The notes under the pieces: model-generated
Database searches by the model: none
Told to the model about the DNA's origin: nothing
The model's input: the letters and a program-made list of their open reading frames with translations, nothing else
Program-made: the position numbers and the translations under genes
Assembly (NCBI RefSeq): GCF_022179805.1
Contig: NZ_BPUO01000024.1
Location: 1 to 64,000, forward strand
Reading direction: 5' to 3'
Length of the DNA stretch: 64,000 nt
Origin: Cupriavidus pauculus
GTDB lineage: Bacteria; Pseudomonadota; Gammaproteobacteria; Burkholderiales; Burkholderiaceae
Part shown: in pieces, positions 42,976 to 52,287 of the stretch
Layout of the letters: each line of letters opens with the position of its first letter
Numbering within the stretch: the first letter of the stretch is position 1

Positions 42976-43980
42976 ATGACCTGCCTGACCCGTCAGCCCC
43001 TGCGCCGCAAGTTCGTTCAAACGTTGCTGGCCGTTGCCATCGCACCCACGCTGTTGGCCGCACCCGCCATCGCCATCGCCGCCGATGCCTACCCGGCCCA
43101 GCCGATCCGGCTGGTAGTGCCGTTCCCGCCGGCGGGTGGCACCGACGTGCTGTCGCGCCTGGTGTTCAATAAGGTGGGCGCATCCGCCCACTGGACCGTC
43201 GTGGTGGAAAACCGCGCGGGCGCCGGCGGCAATATTGGCCTGGATCTCGTGGCCAAGGCGAAGAACGACGGCTACACGATGGGCATGGGCCAGACCGCCA
43301 ACCTGGCGATTAACCCGACGCTGTACCCGAAGATGCCCTACGACGCGGTCAAGGACTTCACGCCCGTGGCGCTGGTGGCCGCGCAGCCCGTGGTGCTGAT
43401 CGTGCGCCAGGACGCACCGTACAAGTCGCTGGCCGACCTGGTGGCGGCCGCCAAGACCAAGCAGTTGTCGATGGCATCGGCCGGCACCGGCACGGTGGGC
43501 CACCTGACCGGCGAGATGTTCCAGCGCCGCGCCGGCTTCAAGGCACTGCACGTGCCGTACAAGGGCGCGTCGCCCGCGCTGACCGACCTGATGGGCGGCC
43601 AGACCGATTTCTACTTCGCCACGCCGCCCATCGCCATGCCGATGATCAAGGCCGGCAAGCTGCGCGCACTGGCGGTGACGTCGGTCAAGCGCGTGGCGCT
43701 GCTGCCCAACGTGCCGACCGTGGCGGAACAGGGCTATGCTGGTTTCCAGGCCGAGGACTGGAAGGCACTGGTGGCACCGGCCGGCACGCCGGCCGACGTG
43801 GTGGCCAAGCTGAACACCGAAGTGAACAAGGCGCTCAAGGACAAGGAAACGATCGCCCGCCTGCATGACGAAGGCAGCGAACCGCGCGGCGGCACGCCCG
43901 CCGAGCTGGCCGCGTTCATCAAGAGCGAGAACACGCGCTGGGGCACGATCGTCAAGGATTCGGGCGCCCGCGTTGAGTAA
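42976..43980 (+). CDS. Bug (TctC)-family receptor of the citryl-CoA lyase operon
   Basis: A 334-residue periplasmic receptor. The twin Arg in RQPLRRKFVQTLL is worth noting, but the signal is most simply Sec type, cleaved near IAADA. It has the family hallmarks YPAQPIRLVVPFPPAGGTD and VVVENRAGAGGNIGLDLVA. I chose the ATG at 42976, with GGAGA 5 nt upstream, over the ATG at 42964. The CoA-transferase gene starts 19 nt after its stop. A likely ligand is a citrate-like or other hydroxy-acid. Confidence 0.92.
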   Translation: MTCLTRQPLRRKFVQTLLAVAIAPTLLAAPAIAIAADAYPAQPIRLVVPFPPAGGTDVLSRLVFNKVGASAHWTVVVENRAGAGGNIGLDLVAKAKNDGYTMGMGQTANLAINPTLYPKMPYDAVKDFTPVALVAAQPVVLIVRQDAPYKSLADLVAAAKTKQLSMASAGTGTVGHLTGEMFQRRAGFKALHVPYKGASPALTDLMGGQTDFYFATPPIAMPMIKAGKLRALAVTSVKRVALLPNVPTVAEQGYAGFQAEDWKALVAPAGTPADVVAKLNTEVNKALKDKETIARLHDEGSEPRGGTPAELAAFIKSENTRWGTIVKDSGARVE

Positions 43981-43999
43981 TTTTTCCGGGCAGGACCCC

Positions 44000-45214
44000 A
44001 TGCAAACGCACACTCCGCACAAGCCGCTTCGCAACATCCGCGTGCTCGACCTGACCAACGTGCTGGCCGGGCCCTTCTGCTGCCACCAGCTGGCCCATAT
44101 GGGCGCCGAGGTGATCAAGGTGGAAACGCCCGGCACCGGCGACCTAGCGCGCCAGCTGGGCGCCGACGCGGAACTGAACCGCAACCTGATGGGCGTGTCG
44201 TTCCTGGCGCAGAACCCGGGCAAGCGGTCGATCACGGTCAACCTCAAGCACGCGCGCGGCAAGGAAGTCTTCCGCAAGCTCGTGCAGCACGCCGACGTGG
44301 TGGTCGAGAACTTCCGCCCCGGCGTGATGACGCGGCTAGGCCTGGGCTACGACGAGCTGAAGCAGGTCAACCCGCGCCTGATCTATTGCGCGATCTCTGG
44401 CTTTGGCCAGGACGGCCCGCTGTCTGACCTGCCCGCCTATGACCAGATCATCCAGGGCATGTCCGGCGTGATGAGCATCACCGGCGACCGCGAAACCGCG
44501 CCGCTGCGCGTGGGCTATCCGGTGTCCGACACCATCGGCGGCATGACGGCTGCGTTTGCCATCGCCGCGTCGCTGGCGGACCGCGACCGCACCGAGGGGT
44601 ATTTCCTCGATGTCTCGATGCTGGAAGCCACGATGGCCACCATGGGCTGGCAGGTGTCGAACCACCTGATCGCGGGTAAGGACCCGGTGCCAATGGGCAA
44701 CGAGAACATGACCGCCAGCCCGTCCGGCACCTTCAGCACCGGCGACGGCCCGCTCAACATCGCCGCGAACAAGCAGGAACAGTTCGAGGCCGTGTGCCGC
44801 GTGGTGGGCCGCCCCGACCTGGCCCAGGACCCGCGCTTTGCCGAGCGCCAGGCGCGCCTGGCCAACCGCGCGGCACTGACCGCCGAGCTGGAAGCCGAAC
44901 TGGCGAAGAAGCCGGCCACGGAATGGTGGCAGTTGCTGAACGATGCCGGCGTACCGGCCGGCCCGGTGCTGAAGGTGCCCGACGTGCTCGCGCATCCGCA
45001 GGTTCGCGATCGCGGCATGATCGGCGACTTCGCCAATGTGCCCGGCGTGGGCCGCGACATCCGCCTGGTCCGCACCGGCTTCAAGGTCAACGGCACGGCG
45101 CCGTCGGTGGACACACCGCCGCCGCAGCTGGGCCAGCATACCGACGACATCCTCGGCGAACTCGGCTACGGTGCCGACGACATCGCCACACTCAAGCAGG
45201 AGCGCGCACTATGA
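44000..45214 (+). CDS. CaiB/BaiF family III CoA-transferase
   Basis: A 404-residue family III CoA-transferase with the catalytic Asp148 in PAYDQIIQGMSG. It has the N-terminal VLDLTNVLAGPFCCHQLAHMG and the RSITVNLKHARG segment. Its stop overlaps the start of the downstream lyase as ATGA, so the two act in sequence: the transferase would make the CoA ester that the lyase cleaves. It is about 30 percent alike by eye to the CoA-transferase at 25128, with a different substrate likely. Confidence 0.92.
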   Translation: MQTHTPHKPLRNIRVLDLTNVLAGPFCCHQLAHMGAEVIKVETPGTGDLARQLGADAELNRNLMGVSFLAQNPGKRSITVNLKHARGKEVFRKLVQHADVVVENFRPGVMTRLGLGYDELKQVNPRLIYCAISGFGQDGPLSDLPAYDQIIQGMSGVMSITGDRETAPLRVGYPVSDTIGGMTAAFAIAASLADRDRTEGYFLDVSMLEATMATMGWQVSNHLIAGKDPVPMGNENMTASPSGTFSTGDGPLNIAANKQEQFEAVCRVVGRPDLAQDPRFAERQARLANRAALTAELEAELAKKPATEWWQLLNDAGVPAGPVLKVPDVLAHPQVRDRGMIGDFANVPGVGRDIRLVRTGFKVNGTAPSVDTPPPQLGQHTDDILGELGYGADDIATLKQERAL

Positions 45215-46050
45215 GCCAAGCATTCCCGATGGACGCCGGCCGGCAGGCTTCGCAGGACTGGTGGCGCACCGAGATCATCGACATGAAGCCCGGCGAGATC
45301 CGCTACCGTGGCTACCCGATCGAGCAACTGATCGGCAACGTGTCATTTGCCCAGATGATCTGGCTGATGCTGCGCGGTGAATTGCCCGAGAAGCGCCAGG
45401 GCCAACTGCTGGACGCGGCGCTGATGGCCGCCGTCGACCACGGCCCGCAGGCGCCCAGCATCGCCATCGCGCGCATGGCGGCCACCTGCGGCGTGGGCCT
45501 GAACAACGCGATGGCATCGGCCGTCAACGTGCTGGGCGACGTGCACGGCGGCGCGGGCGAACAGGCCGTGGAGCTGTACCAGGACATCGCGCAGCGCGTG
45601 GATGCCGGCACTCCGTTCGACGATGCCGTGGCCGCCGGACTGGCCAACTATCGCGACCTGCACGGCAAGTTCGTGTCGGGCTTCGGCCACCGCTTCCACC
45701 CGCTCGACCCGCGCGCACCGCGCCTGCTGGCACTGGTGGACCAGGCCGCCAGCGACGGCGTGGTGACGGGCCGCTACGCCACCATCGCCCGCGCCGTCGA
45801 GCGCAAGCTGGGCGAAGGCCGCGACAAGCCGATCCCGATGAACATCGACGGCGCCACGGCCGTCATCTACGCCGAACTGGGCTTTCCCGCTCCGCTGGCG
45901 CGCGGTCTGTTCTGCCTGTCACGCTCGGTTGGCATTTTGTCGCACGCCTGGGAACAGACACAGCAAGGCGGCCGCAACAAGGGCCCGATTCCGAGGCAGT
46001 TTTTGTGGACGTACGACGGGGAAGCGCAGCGGGATGTGCCTGGGGTGTAG
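45211..46050 (+). CDS. Short citrate synthase-like protein, probable citryl-CoA lyase
   Basis: A 279-residue member of the citrate synthase fold, lacking about 150 residues of the usual N-terminal part. The catalytic residues remain: His112 in GDVHGGAGEQ, His160 in GFGHRFHPLDPRA and Asp213 in NIDGATAVIY. Short proteins of this kind are annotated as citryl-CoA lyases, which split citryl-CoA into acetyl-CoA and oxaloacetate. It is translationally coupled to the CoA-transferase, so the module could activate and cleave citrate or a homologue such as methylcitrate or citramalate. The reaction direction and substrate are inferred. Confidence 0.85.
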   Translation: MSQAFPMDAGRQASQDWWRTEIIDMKPGEIRYRGYPIEQLIGNVSFAQMIWLMLRGELPEKRQGQLLDAALMAAVDHGPQAPSIAIARMAATCGVGLNNAMASAVNVLGDVHGGAGEQAVELYQDIAQRVDAGTPFDDAVAAGLANYRDLHGKFVSGFGHRFHPLDPRAPRLLALVDQAASDGVVTGRYATIARAVERKLGEGRDKPIPMNIDGATAVIYAELGFPAPLARGLFCLSRSVGILSHAWEQTQQGGRNKGPIPRQFLWTYDGEAQRDVPGV

Positions 46051-46073
46051 GGCTAGTTCCACTGGTTTTGGTT

Positions 46074-46208
46074 TTGCTCCCCTCTCCCACAACGTGGGAG
46101 AGGGGTTGGGGGTGAGGGCGCAGCGCTGCAAATTGCGACATGTCGGCAAGCAGACCCTCGTTACCCTCACCCCCAGCCCCTCTCCCGCCATGCGGGAGAG
46201 GGGAGCAA
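46074..46208. repeat. Two inverted copies of the dispersed palindromic repeat between convergent genes
   Basis: Two perfect 12-bp hairpins (46079-46090 with 46094-46105, and 46177-46188 with 46192-46203) face each other. The flanks are also inverted repeats: TTGCTCCCC at the left end against GGGGAGCAA at the right, and GGGGGTGAGGG against CCCTCACCCCC inside. The left copy carries the TGCGACATGTCGGCAAGCA block, the reverse complement of the block at 140-160. The whole ~135 bp can form a large cruciform and probably ends both the lyase (plus) and dnaE2 (minus) transcripts. Confidence 0.8.
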
Positions 46209-46232
46209 GACAGCGTCGGGAACAAGCTTCCC

Positions 46233-49200
46233 TCAATGAAAATCCCGGCTCCCCACCATCAGCCGCCCCAGTAGCGGACTCAAATCCACCAGTTCCTGCG
46301 CCACCAGGTGCCGGACTTCGCCCTGCCGTTGCCAGGTGCCGATCACGCCCAGCAGCGTGGCGCCCAGTACTTCCTTGCGCTGGCGCTCCACCAGGTCGGG
46401 CCAGATGATCACGTTGACCGATCCGGTTTCGTCCTCGATGGAGGTAAAGATCGTGCCGCTGGCCGTGGACGGGCGCTGGCGTACCGTCACGATGCCGCAT
46501 GCGCGCACGAGCCTACCGTTGCCCAGCCGTGATAGCTGCTGCGCGGTGATGTACTTGAGCGCGTTGAGCCGTCGCCGCAGCAGCGTCAGCGGGTGGCACT
46601 TCAGCGACAGCCCCAGGCTTGCATAGTCGGCCGCCACATCCTCGCCGATCTTCGGCTCGGGCAGGGCCAGGGCGTGCTCGCGCGGCGGCGCCTCGTGCAG
46701 CAGGTCGTGGTGCGCGGTCTGCACCGCCGCGCCGCGTGCGTGCCAGCGGGCCTGGCGCCGGTGGCCAGCCAGCGACACCAGCGCATCGGACGCGGCCAGT
46801 GCGTCGATATCGTGCGCGTCCAGCGCGGCGCGGCGGGCCAGGTCTTCCACGCTGTCGAAGGGCCGTTCGGCGCGCGCGGCCTCGATGCGCAATGCCGCGG
46901 CCTCGCGCATGCCCTTGACGCGATTCATCCCCAGCCGCACATCGCGATGGGGCTGCCCCGGCCGGCGCGGTTCCAGCGCGCTTTCCCAGCCGCTGATCGT
47001 CACGTCCACGGGCTGCGTGACCACGAGGTGGCGGCGCGCTTCCTGCACCAGTTGCGACGGCGAATAGAAGCCCATCGGCTGGCTGTTGAGCAGCGCGCAC
47101 AGGAAGGCGTCGGGGTAATGGCACTTGATCCACGCGCTCACGTAGACCAGCTTGGCAAAGCTGGCCGCATGGCTTTCCGGAAAACCATATTCGCCAAACC
47201 CCTCGATCTGCTTGCAGATGGCCACCGCGAACGCCTCGGGATACCCGCGCCCGGTCAGTGCCCGCACCAGCGCGTCCTGGTGCTTCTTCAGATCGCCACG
47301 GCGCCGCCATGCCGCCATCGAGCGGCGCAGCTGGTCGGCCTGCCCCGGCGTGAAACCGCCGGCCTCGATGGCCAGTTGCATCACCTGTTCCTGGAAGATC
47401 GGAATGCCCAGCGTGCGCCCCAGCACGCGGCGGATCACATCGTTGAAGTACGTTGGCATCTTGCCTGTGCGGCGCAGGTCCTCGCGCCGCTTCAGGTACG
47501 GATGCACCATGCCGCCCTGGATCGGCCCGGGCCGCACGATGGCCACCTCCACCACCAGGTCGTAGTACTGGCGCGGCTGCAGGCGCGGCAGCATCGACTG
47601 CTGCGCGCGCGATTCGATCTGGAATACGCCCACCGTATCGGCCTTGCAGATCATGTTGTAGGTCAGGTCGTCGGTCTCGGGCAGGTCTTCCATGCGCGTG
47701 GGCAGGCCCGCGCGTTCGGGCTCGGGGTTCGGGATCATGGCCAGCGCACGGCGGATGGCGGTGAGCATGCCCAGCGCCAGCACGTCCACCTTGAGCAGCC
47801 CCAGCGACTCCAGGTCGTCCTTGTCCCACTGGATGACGCTGCGGTCCTTCATCGCGGCGTTCTCGATCGGCACCAGCCGCGACAGCTTGTGCCGCGCAAT
47901 CACGAAACCGCCCACGTGCTGCGACAGGTGGCGCGGAAAGCCCCGTAGCTGTTCGGTCAGGCTGGCCCATTGCAGCACGGCCGGCGACTCGGGATCGAGG
48001 CCGTAGCGCGCAATGCGTTCGATGAACGCGGTGCCGCCGTCCCACCACGCCTGGCCCTTCACCACCTGCTCCACCACACCCGGGTCGATGCCGAGCGCGC
48101 GCCCCACGTCGCGCAACGCGCTGCGCGAGCGGTAGGTGATCAGCGACGCCGCCAGCGCGGCGCGATGGCGGCCGTACTTGCCGTAGATGTACTGGATGAC
48201 TTCCTCGCGCCGCTGATGCTCGAAGTCGACGTCGATGTCGGGCGGCTCGTCGCGCTCGCGCGAGAGAAAGCGCCCGAACAGCAGGTTGGCCTGCTCGGGG
48301 CTGACCTCGGTGATATGCAGGCAGTAACAGACCAGCGAATTGGCGGCCGAGCCGCGCCCCTGGCACAGGATGCCGCGCTCGCGCGCAAAGCGCACGATGT
48401 CGTGCACGGTCAGGAAAAACGGTTCGTAGTGCTTTTCCTCGATCAGTTCGAGTTCGCCTTCGAGCTGCGCTTCCCATTCCGGCTCCATCCCGTGCGGAAA
48501 CCGTTCGGCTTTTCCCTTGCGCACTTCCTGGCGCAGGTAACCGATTGGCGTCAGCCCATCGGGCACCAGTTCCTCGGGATATTCGTAGCGCAGCGCGTCG
48601 AGCGAAAAGCGGCATTGGTCGGCGATCTGCAGCGTGCGTGCCAGCGTCTCGCGCGGGTAGAGCCGCGACAGCACCTGGCGCATGCGCAGGTGCGCCTCGG
48701 CGTTCGGCGCCAGCGCCGTGCCGCACTGGGGCAGCGGCGTGCCGAGCCGGATCGCCGTCAGCACATCGGACAGCGGCTTGCGCGAGCGCACATGCATGTC
48801 CACCGCGCCGGTGGCCACCAGCGGCACGCCGGTGTCGCGCGACACCTGTTGCAGGCGCTCGCGATGCAGCGTTTCGGCGTGGCCCTGCAACAGTTCCAGC
48901 GCGATCGACACGCGGCTACCAAACACGTCGCGGCACCATTGCGCCTGCGCGCGCAGCACATCGGCATCGGCGCAGTAGTCGGGCAGCAGGATTGCCATGC
49001 AGTCGGGCATGCCGCGCAGGTGATGCACGTCGGGCTGCGGATCGGACAGGTCGGTGCCGTACAGCAGGTAGTTGCCCTTGTCGGCGCGGCGGCGGCCCAG
49101 CGTGATGAACTCGCTGAGATTGCCGAAGCCTTCGCGGTTCTGCGCCAGCAGTACCAGGCGCAGCGGCGGCACGGCATCGCCGGGCGCCGCCGTCAGCGTG

Positions 49201-49673
49201 AAGCGGCTGCCGATGATCAGGTTGAACCCATCGGCGGCGGCGGCCAGTGTTTCCAGCACCGCGTGCCGGCGCACAGCCGCGTCGGGGTCCTCGCCGAAGT
49301 CGATCGCATCGCTGCCATCATCGTCCTCGTCGCCCTCGCCCTCCTCCTCGTCACCGTCCTCCGTGACGAAGACCACGATGTCATCGACGTCCTCCACCTC
49401 GCCCGCCGCTTGCCCCGCCGCCAGGCGTCGGGCGCTGCGTACCACGGCCTCCCACATGTCCTCGCGCAGCACCTTGATGGCGTGATGCGCGCGGGCGGTG
49501 CCGGCCACCGAGCATTCGTCGGTCAGCGCCAGCCCGCTGTAGCCAAGCTGGAACGCACGGGTAATCAGCTCCTTCGGATGCGAGGCCCCGGTCAGGAACG
49601 TGAAATTGGAAATGCAGTGCAGCTCGACATAGTCGGGCAGCGAAGGCAGCAGCGAAGACAATCCCGGCAGCAT
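46233..49673 (-). CDS. dnaE2: Error-prone DNA polymerase DnaE2
   Basis: A 1146-residue C-family polymerase alpha-subunit of the DnaE2 (ImuC) type used for SOS mutagenesis. The N-terminal PHP domain begins YVELHCISNFTFLTGASHP; the palm carries the catalytic acidic pair in PDIDVDFEH. The finger region and the C-terminal OB-fold (TASGTIFTSIEDETGSVNVI) follow. An acidic Glu/Asp insertion lies at about residues 97-130. It starts 12 nt after imuB and is the last gene of the imuA-imuB-dnaE2 cassette. DnaE2 depends on ImuB for contact with the sliding clamp. Confidence 0.96.
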   Translation of the reverse strand: MLPGLSSLLPSLPDYVELHCISNFTFLTGASHPKELITRAFQLGYSGLALTDECSVAGTARAHHAIKVLREDMWEAVVRSARRLAAGQAAGEVEDVDDIVVFVTEDGDEEEGEGDEDDDGSDAIDFGEDPDAAVRRHAVLETLAAAADGFNLIIGSRFTLTAAPGDAVPPLRLVLLAQNREGFGNLSEFITLGRRRADKGNYLLYGTDLSDPQPDVHHLRGMPDCMAILLPDYCADADVLRAQAQWCRDVFGSRVSIALELLQGHAETLHRERLQQVSRDTGVPLVATGAVDMHVRSRKPLSDVLTAIRLGTPLPQCGTALAPNAEAHLRMRQVLSRLYPRETLARTLQIADQCRFSLDALRYEYPEELVPDGLTPIGYLRQEVRKGKAERFPHGMEPEWEAQLEGELELIEEKHYEPFFLTVHDIVRFARERGILCQGRGSAANSLVCYCLHITEVSPEQANLLFGRFLSRERDEPPDIDVDFEHQRREEVIQYIYGKYGRHRAALAASLITYRSRSALRDVGRALGIDPGVVEQVVKGQAWWDGGTAFIERIARYGLDPESPAVLQWASLTEQLRGFPRHLSQHVGGFVIARHKLSRLVPIENAAMKDRSVIQWDKDDLESLGLLKVDVLALGMLTAIRRALAMIPNPEPERAGLPTRMEDLPETDDLTYNMICKADTVGVFQIESRAQQSMLPRLQPRQYYDLVVEVAIVRPGPIQGGMVHPYLKRREDLRRTGKMPTYFNDVIRRVLGRTLGIPIFQEQVMQLAIEAGGFTPGQADQLRRSMAAWRRRGDLKKHQDALVRALTGRGYPEAFAVAICKQIEGFGEYGFPESHAASFAKLVYVSAWIKCHYPDAFLCALLNSQPMGFYSPSQLVQEARRHLVVTQPVDVTISGWESALEPRRPGQPHRDVRLGMNRVKGMREAAALRIEAARAERPFDSVEDLARRAALDAHDIDALAASDALVSLAGHRRQARWHARGAAVQTAHHDLLHEAPPREHALALPEPKIGEDVAADYASLGLSLKCHPLTLLRRRLNALKYITAQQLSRLGNGRLVRACGIVTVRQRPSTASGTIFTSIEDETGSVNVIIWPDLVERQRKEVLGATLLGVIGTWQRQGEVRHLVAQELVDLSPLLGRLMVGSRDFH

Positions 49674-49685
49674 CGTCGAACTCTC

Positions 49686-51266
49686 TCAGGCGAACAGCCC
49701 GTGCAGGAACCAGCGGTATTCGCCGCCGTCTTCCTGCCCGTCGCGCGTGGGGCGGCCGGGGCGTTCGCGATAGACCCAGCAGCGCAACCCGTCGGCGCGT
49801 TCGGCAATGAAATAGTCGCGCGTGGCCAGGCCGCCGTCCCACCAGCCGGCCTCGATGCGCTCGGTGCGCGTCAGCATGACCAGCGGCCCCTGGTACACGG
49901 GCCGATGCTTTTCCACGCGCAGCGGCTGCGGTGCTTCCAGCAGCCACAGCGGGCGCTCCGGCGGCAACGCGCCCGGGGCCGACGCACGCGCGGCGACGTC
50001 GCCCACCGGACACCACTGGTTGGCGCGCTCGGGGCGATGGTCGGCCAGCGGCTGCGGCTGCAGCACGTTGTCGCGGCCCAGGCGGGCCACCAGCGTATCG
50101 AGCAGCCGGCCCAGTTCGGCGGGTTCGGCGCCAGGTTCGGGAAACAGTGAATCGCTCTGCGGCACGCAGGCTTCCATGGCCTCCACGCGCAGGCCCAGCC
50201 CGCCCACTGGCGCATGAAAGCGCACCTTGTCGAGCTTCTCGCGCAACAGCTTCGACAGATGCACGGCATCGCGGCTCGGCTGCGCCAGGGCCAGCGGCAC
50301 CGCCGTGGTGTCGGTGTCCTCGCCCAGCCGGTACCGTTCGTGTTCCAGCACCAGCACGCAGCGCGTGACACCGGCCTGCTGCGCCGCCAGCCAGCCGGAC
50401 AGCGCCAGCAGTAGCCGCTGCGCGCCGGCCAGCACGCCTTCGGCCGATTCGATGCGGCCCGGCAGGTCCATGCGCTGCGCAAACGTGGGCGGCGCCTCGA
50501 ACCACGCAAAGCCGGATGGCGTCTTGCCATAGGCCTGGTCCAGCCGTGCCAGCAGTTCGGTGCCGATGCGGCGCGACAGCCCCGCGCGCGGCAGGCCCCG
50601 TACCTCCGCCAGCGTGCGGCAACCGATGCCTTCGAGCCATTCCGGATCGGTGTACGCCTGCAGGCATTCCACGGACAGCCGGTCCAGCAGGCGCACCATG
50701 CGCGCCTGCTGGACCGCGCGACGTGCGGGCCTGACGATGCCGCGCGGCGTCTTGCGCAACGGCTGGCGCGCCAGCCATGCCGCGCCCTGCGCCGTGGTGC
50801 CGCTGCCGATCTGCGCAAACGTGCCCAGTTGCCGCACGCGTGTGCGAACGGCGCGGCACAGCGCGCGATGCCCGCCAAACAGGCGCAGGCTGGCCGTGAC
50901 GTCGAGCATCACCGTGGCCGATTCGGGTTCGGCATCGATCGTCACGGCCGGCGTGAAGTGCAGCAGCGTCAGCGCCACCGATGTCACCAGGTCCGCCTCG
51001 GCGGCCGGGTCGCGATCCAGTTGCACCACGTCGGCCGACAGCGCCTGCACGCCGCCGCGCCGCATGCCGTAGCACACGCCCAGCGCCATGGCCGGGCCAT
51101 TGGCCAGCACCACGCGCTCGTGCGCGACCACCGCCACCGGCAACTGCCGCAGCGTACCGGTGCCGTGGGCGGGCGATGCGCCGGCGGGCTCAGGCCAGCT
51201 CGGCTGCAGCGCGTCCAGCGGCAGGCGCGGCAGATGCACCGCGATCCAGTACGTCATCGGCAACAT
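49686..51266 (-). CDS. imuB: ImuB, catalytically inactive Y-family polymerase-like protein
   Basis: A 526-residue DinB/Y-family-like protein. The N-terminal strand reads YWIAVHLPRLPLDAL where active Y-polymerases have the DxD metal site, so catalysis is lost, as expected for ImuB. ImuB links DnaE2 to the beta clamp and ImuA. It overlaps imuA by about 70 nt; the ATG at 51257 (MTYWIAVHL) is an equally likely start. The C-terminus ends EYRWFLHGLFA, typical of the family. Confidence 0.94.
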   Translation of the reverse strand: MLPMTYWIAVHLPRLPLDALQPSWPEPAGASPAHGTGTLRQLPVAVVAHERVVLANGPAMALGVCYGMRRGGVQALSADVVQLDRDPAAEADLVTSVALTLLHFTPAVTIDAEPESATVMLDVTASLRLFGGHRALCRAVRTRVRQLGTFAQIGSGTTAQGAAWLARQPLRKTPRGIVRPARRAVQQARMVRLLDRLSVECLQAYTDPEWLEGIGCRTLAEVRGLPRAGLSRRIGTELLARLDQAYGKTPSGFAWFEAPPTFAQRMDLPGRIESAEGVLAGAQRLLLALSGWLAAQQAGVTRCVLVLEHERYRLGEDTDTTAVPLALAQPSRDAVHLSKLLREKLDKVRFHAPVGGLGLRVEAMEACVPQSDSLFPEPGAEPAELGRLLDTLVARLGRDNVLQPQPLADHRPERANQWCPVGDVAARASAPGALPPERPLWLLEAPQPLRVEKHRPVYQGPLVMLTRTERIEAGWWDGGLATRDYFIAERADGLRCWVYRERPGRPTRDGQEDGGEYRWFLHGLFA

Positions 51267-52062
51267 GATCGGTACCCGCGGGCATGGCGGGCGTGGGAAT
51301 GGCTGGCACGCCCGCGCGCTGTGGCACGTGGGACATGCCTTCGAGCGGCAGGAGCAGCGGGGTGTCGCGCACCGGGCCGCGCCGCTTGTGGAAGACGATC
51401 GACATCAGATTGCCGGGCTGGGGCGACAGCGCCAGCCGCAGCACCGCCGGCGACGCATCGTGCAGCACGCGCATCGGGCGCAGCACCCACACCACGGTAT
51501 CGCCGGCCTGCGCCAGCACCTGCAGGCGCCGCAGCGCCTCGGGCCGCGCGCTGGCCAGCCAGATCAGCACCGCCCCGAACGCCTGGCTGCGCAGCATCTG
51601 CTCGGCGGCCCACAGCATGTCGGACCGCTGCGACGCCATCGTGGCGGCCACGGGCGGACGCACCCAGTACAACTGCCGCGCGGGCAGGCGGCCTGCCTCC
51701 AAAGCCCCCGCCAGCGCGCCGGCATTGGGCAGGCACGGTGGATTGACCAGGCCCACGCGCCGGCCGGCGGCGGCCAGCATGCGCAGCGCCGGCATCAGCA
51801 GCCGCAGTTCTCCCGCGCCGTCCTGCGCCAGCAGCAGTTCGGTCACGGCGCCGGCCGGCCAGCCACCGCCCGGCAACTCTGCGGTCAGCGCGTCGTAGCC
51901 GGTGGGGCACACGGGCAACCGGCCGGCACGGCCCAGTTGCCCCGCGCGCCACAGGCCGGGATATCGCTGTTCGAGTTCGCGCACCGATTCACGGTGCGCG
52001 GCGGATGGGGACGCATGGTCCTCCGTCAGGAGCGGCGGCTGCACATGCGGAGCGGCAGTCAT
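51190..52062 (-). CDS. imuA: ImuA, RecA-like accessory protein of translesion synthesis
   Basis: A 290-residue ImuA/SulA-related protein with a RecA-like core (GGGWPAGAVTELLLAQDGAGEL near residue 65, later VGLVNPPCLPNAGAL and VVWVLRPMRVLHDASPAVLRL). I set the start at the ATG 52062 (MTAAPHVQ); the open frame upstream contains the LexA box and is not coding. First gene of the SOS mutagenesis cassette, controlled by the LexA box at 52117-52136. Confidence 0.93.
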   Translation of the reverse strand: MTAAPHVQPPLLTEDHASPSAAHRESVRELEQRYPGLWRAGQLGRAGRLPVCPTGYDALTAELPGGGWPAGAVTELLLAQDGAGELRLLMPALRMLAAAGRRVGLVNPPCLPNAGALAGALEAGRLPARQLYWVRPPVAATMASQRSDMLWAAEQMLRSQAFGAVLIWLASARPEALRRLQVLAQAGDTVVWVLRPMRVLHDASPAVLRLALSPQPGNLMSIVFHKRRGPVRDTPLLLPLEGMSHVPQRAGVPAIPTPAMPAGTDHVADDVLDRGASAAPAAGRAAAELA

Positions 52063-52116
52063 TTTGGCAAGTCGGTGTCGCGCTGCGGTGGGGCGCGGAC
52101 ATAAGAATTTGTCGAG

Positions 52117-52136
52117 TACTGTATGTTTATACAGTA
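52117..52136. promoter_or_regulatory. LexA (SOS) box
   Basis: TACTGTATGTTTATACAGTA matches the E. coli-type LexA consensus TACTG-N10-CAGTA perfectly. It starts 55 nt before the imuA start and would repress the imuA-imuB-dnaE2 operon until DNA damage. It also lies 152 nt before the plus-strand gene at 52288. Confidence 0.93.
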
Positions 52137-52287
52137 TCGATGCCGACGCAAGGGGTACGCAGCACGGGTGCCGGATCCAGCGCTTTTGAGGCGAAATTTG
52201 CGCGCTTGCCACAGTTGCGGCCGGACGAATGCAAACAAGTGTCAAGTGTCATTGTGAAGTGTCAGGCAGTGCGGAAAAATGCACGGC

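Noticed and set aside
46074..46208. Possible CRISPR or tandem array
   Set aside because: There are only two hairpins in inverted orientation with no regular spacers. They match a dispersed intergenic repeat instead.
47970..50150. A 726-residue plus-strand frame, with another of 451 residues at 46593-47948
   Set aside because: Both are antisense to dnaE2 and imuB, which have clear catalytic motifs.
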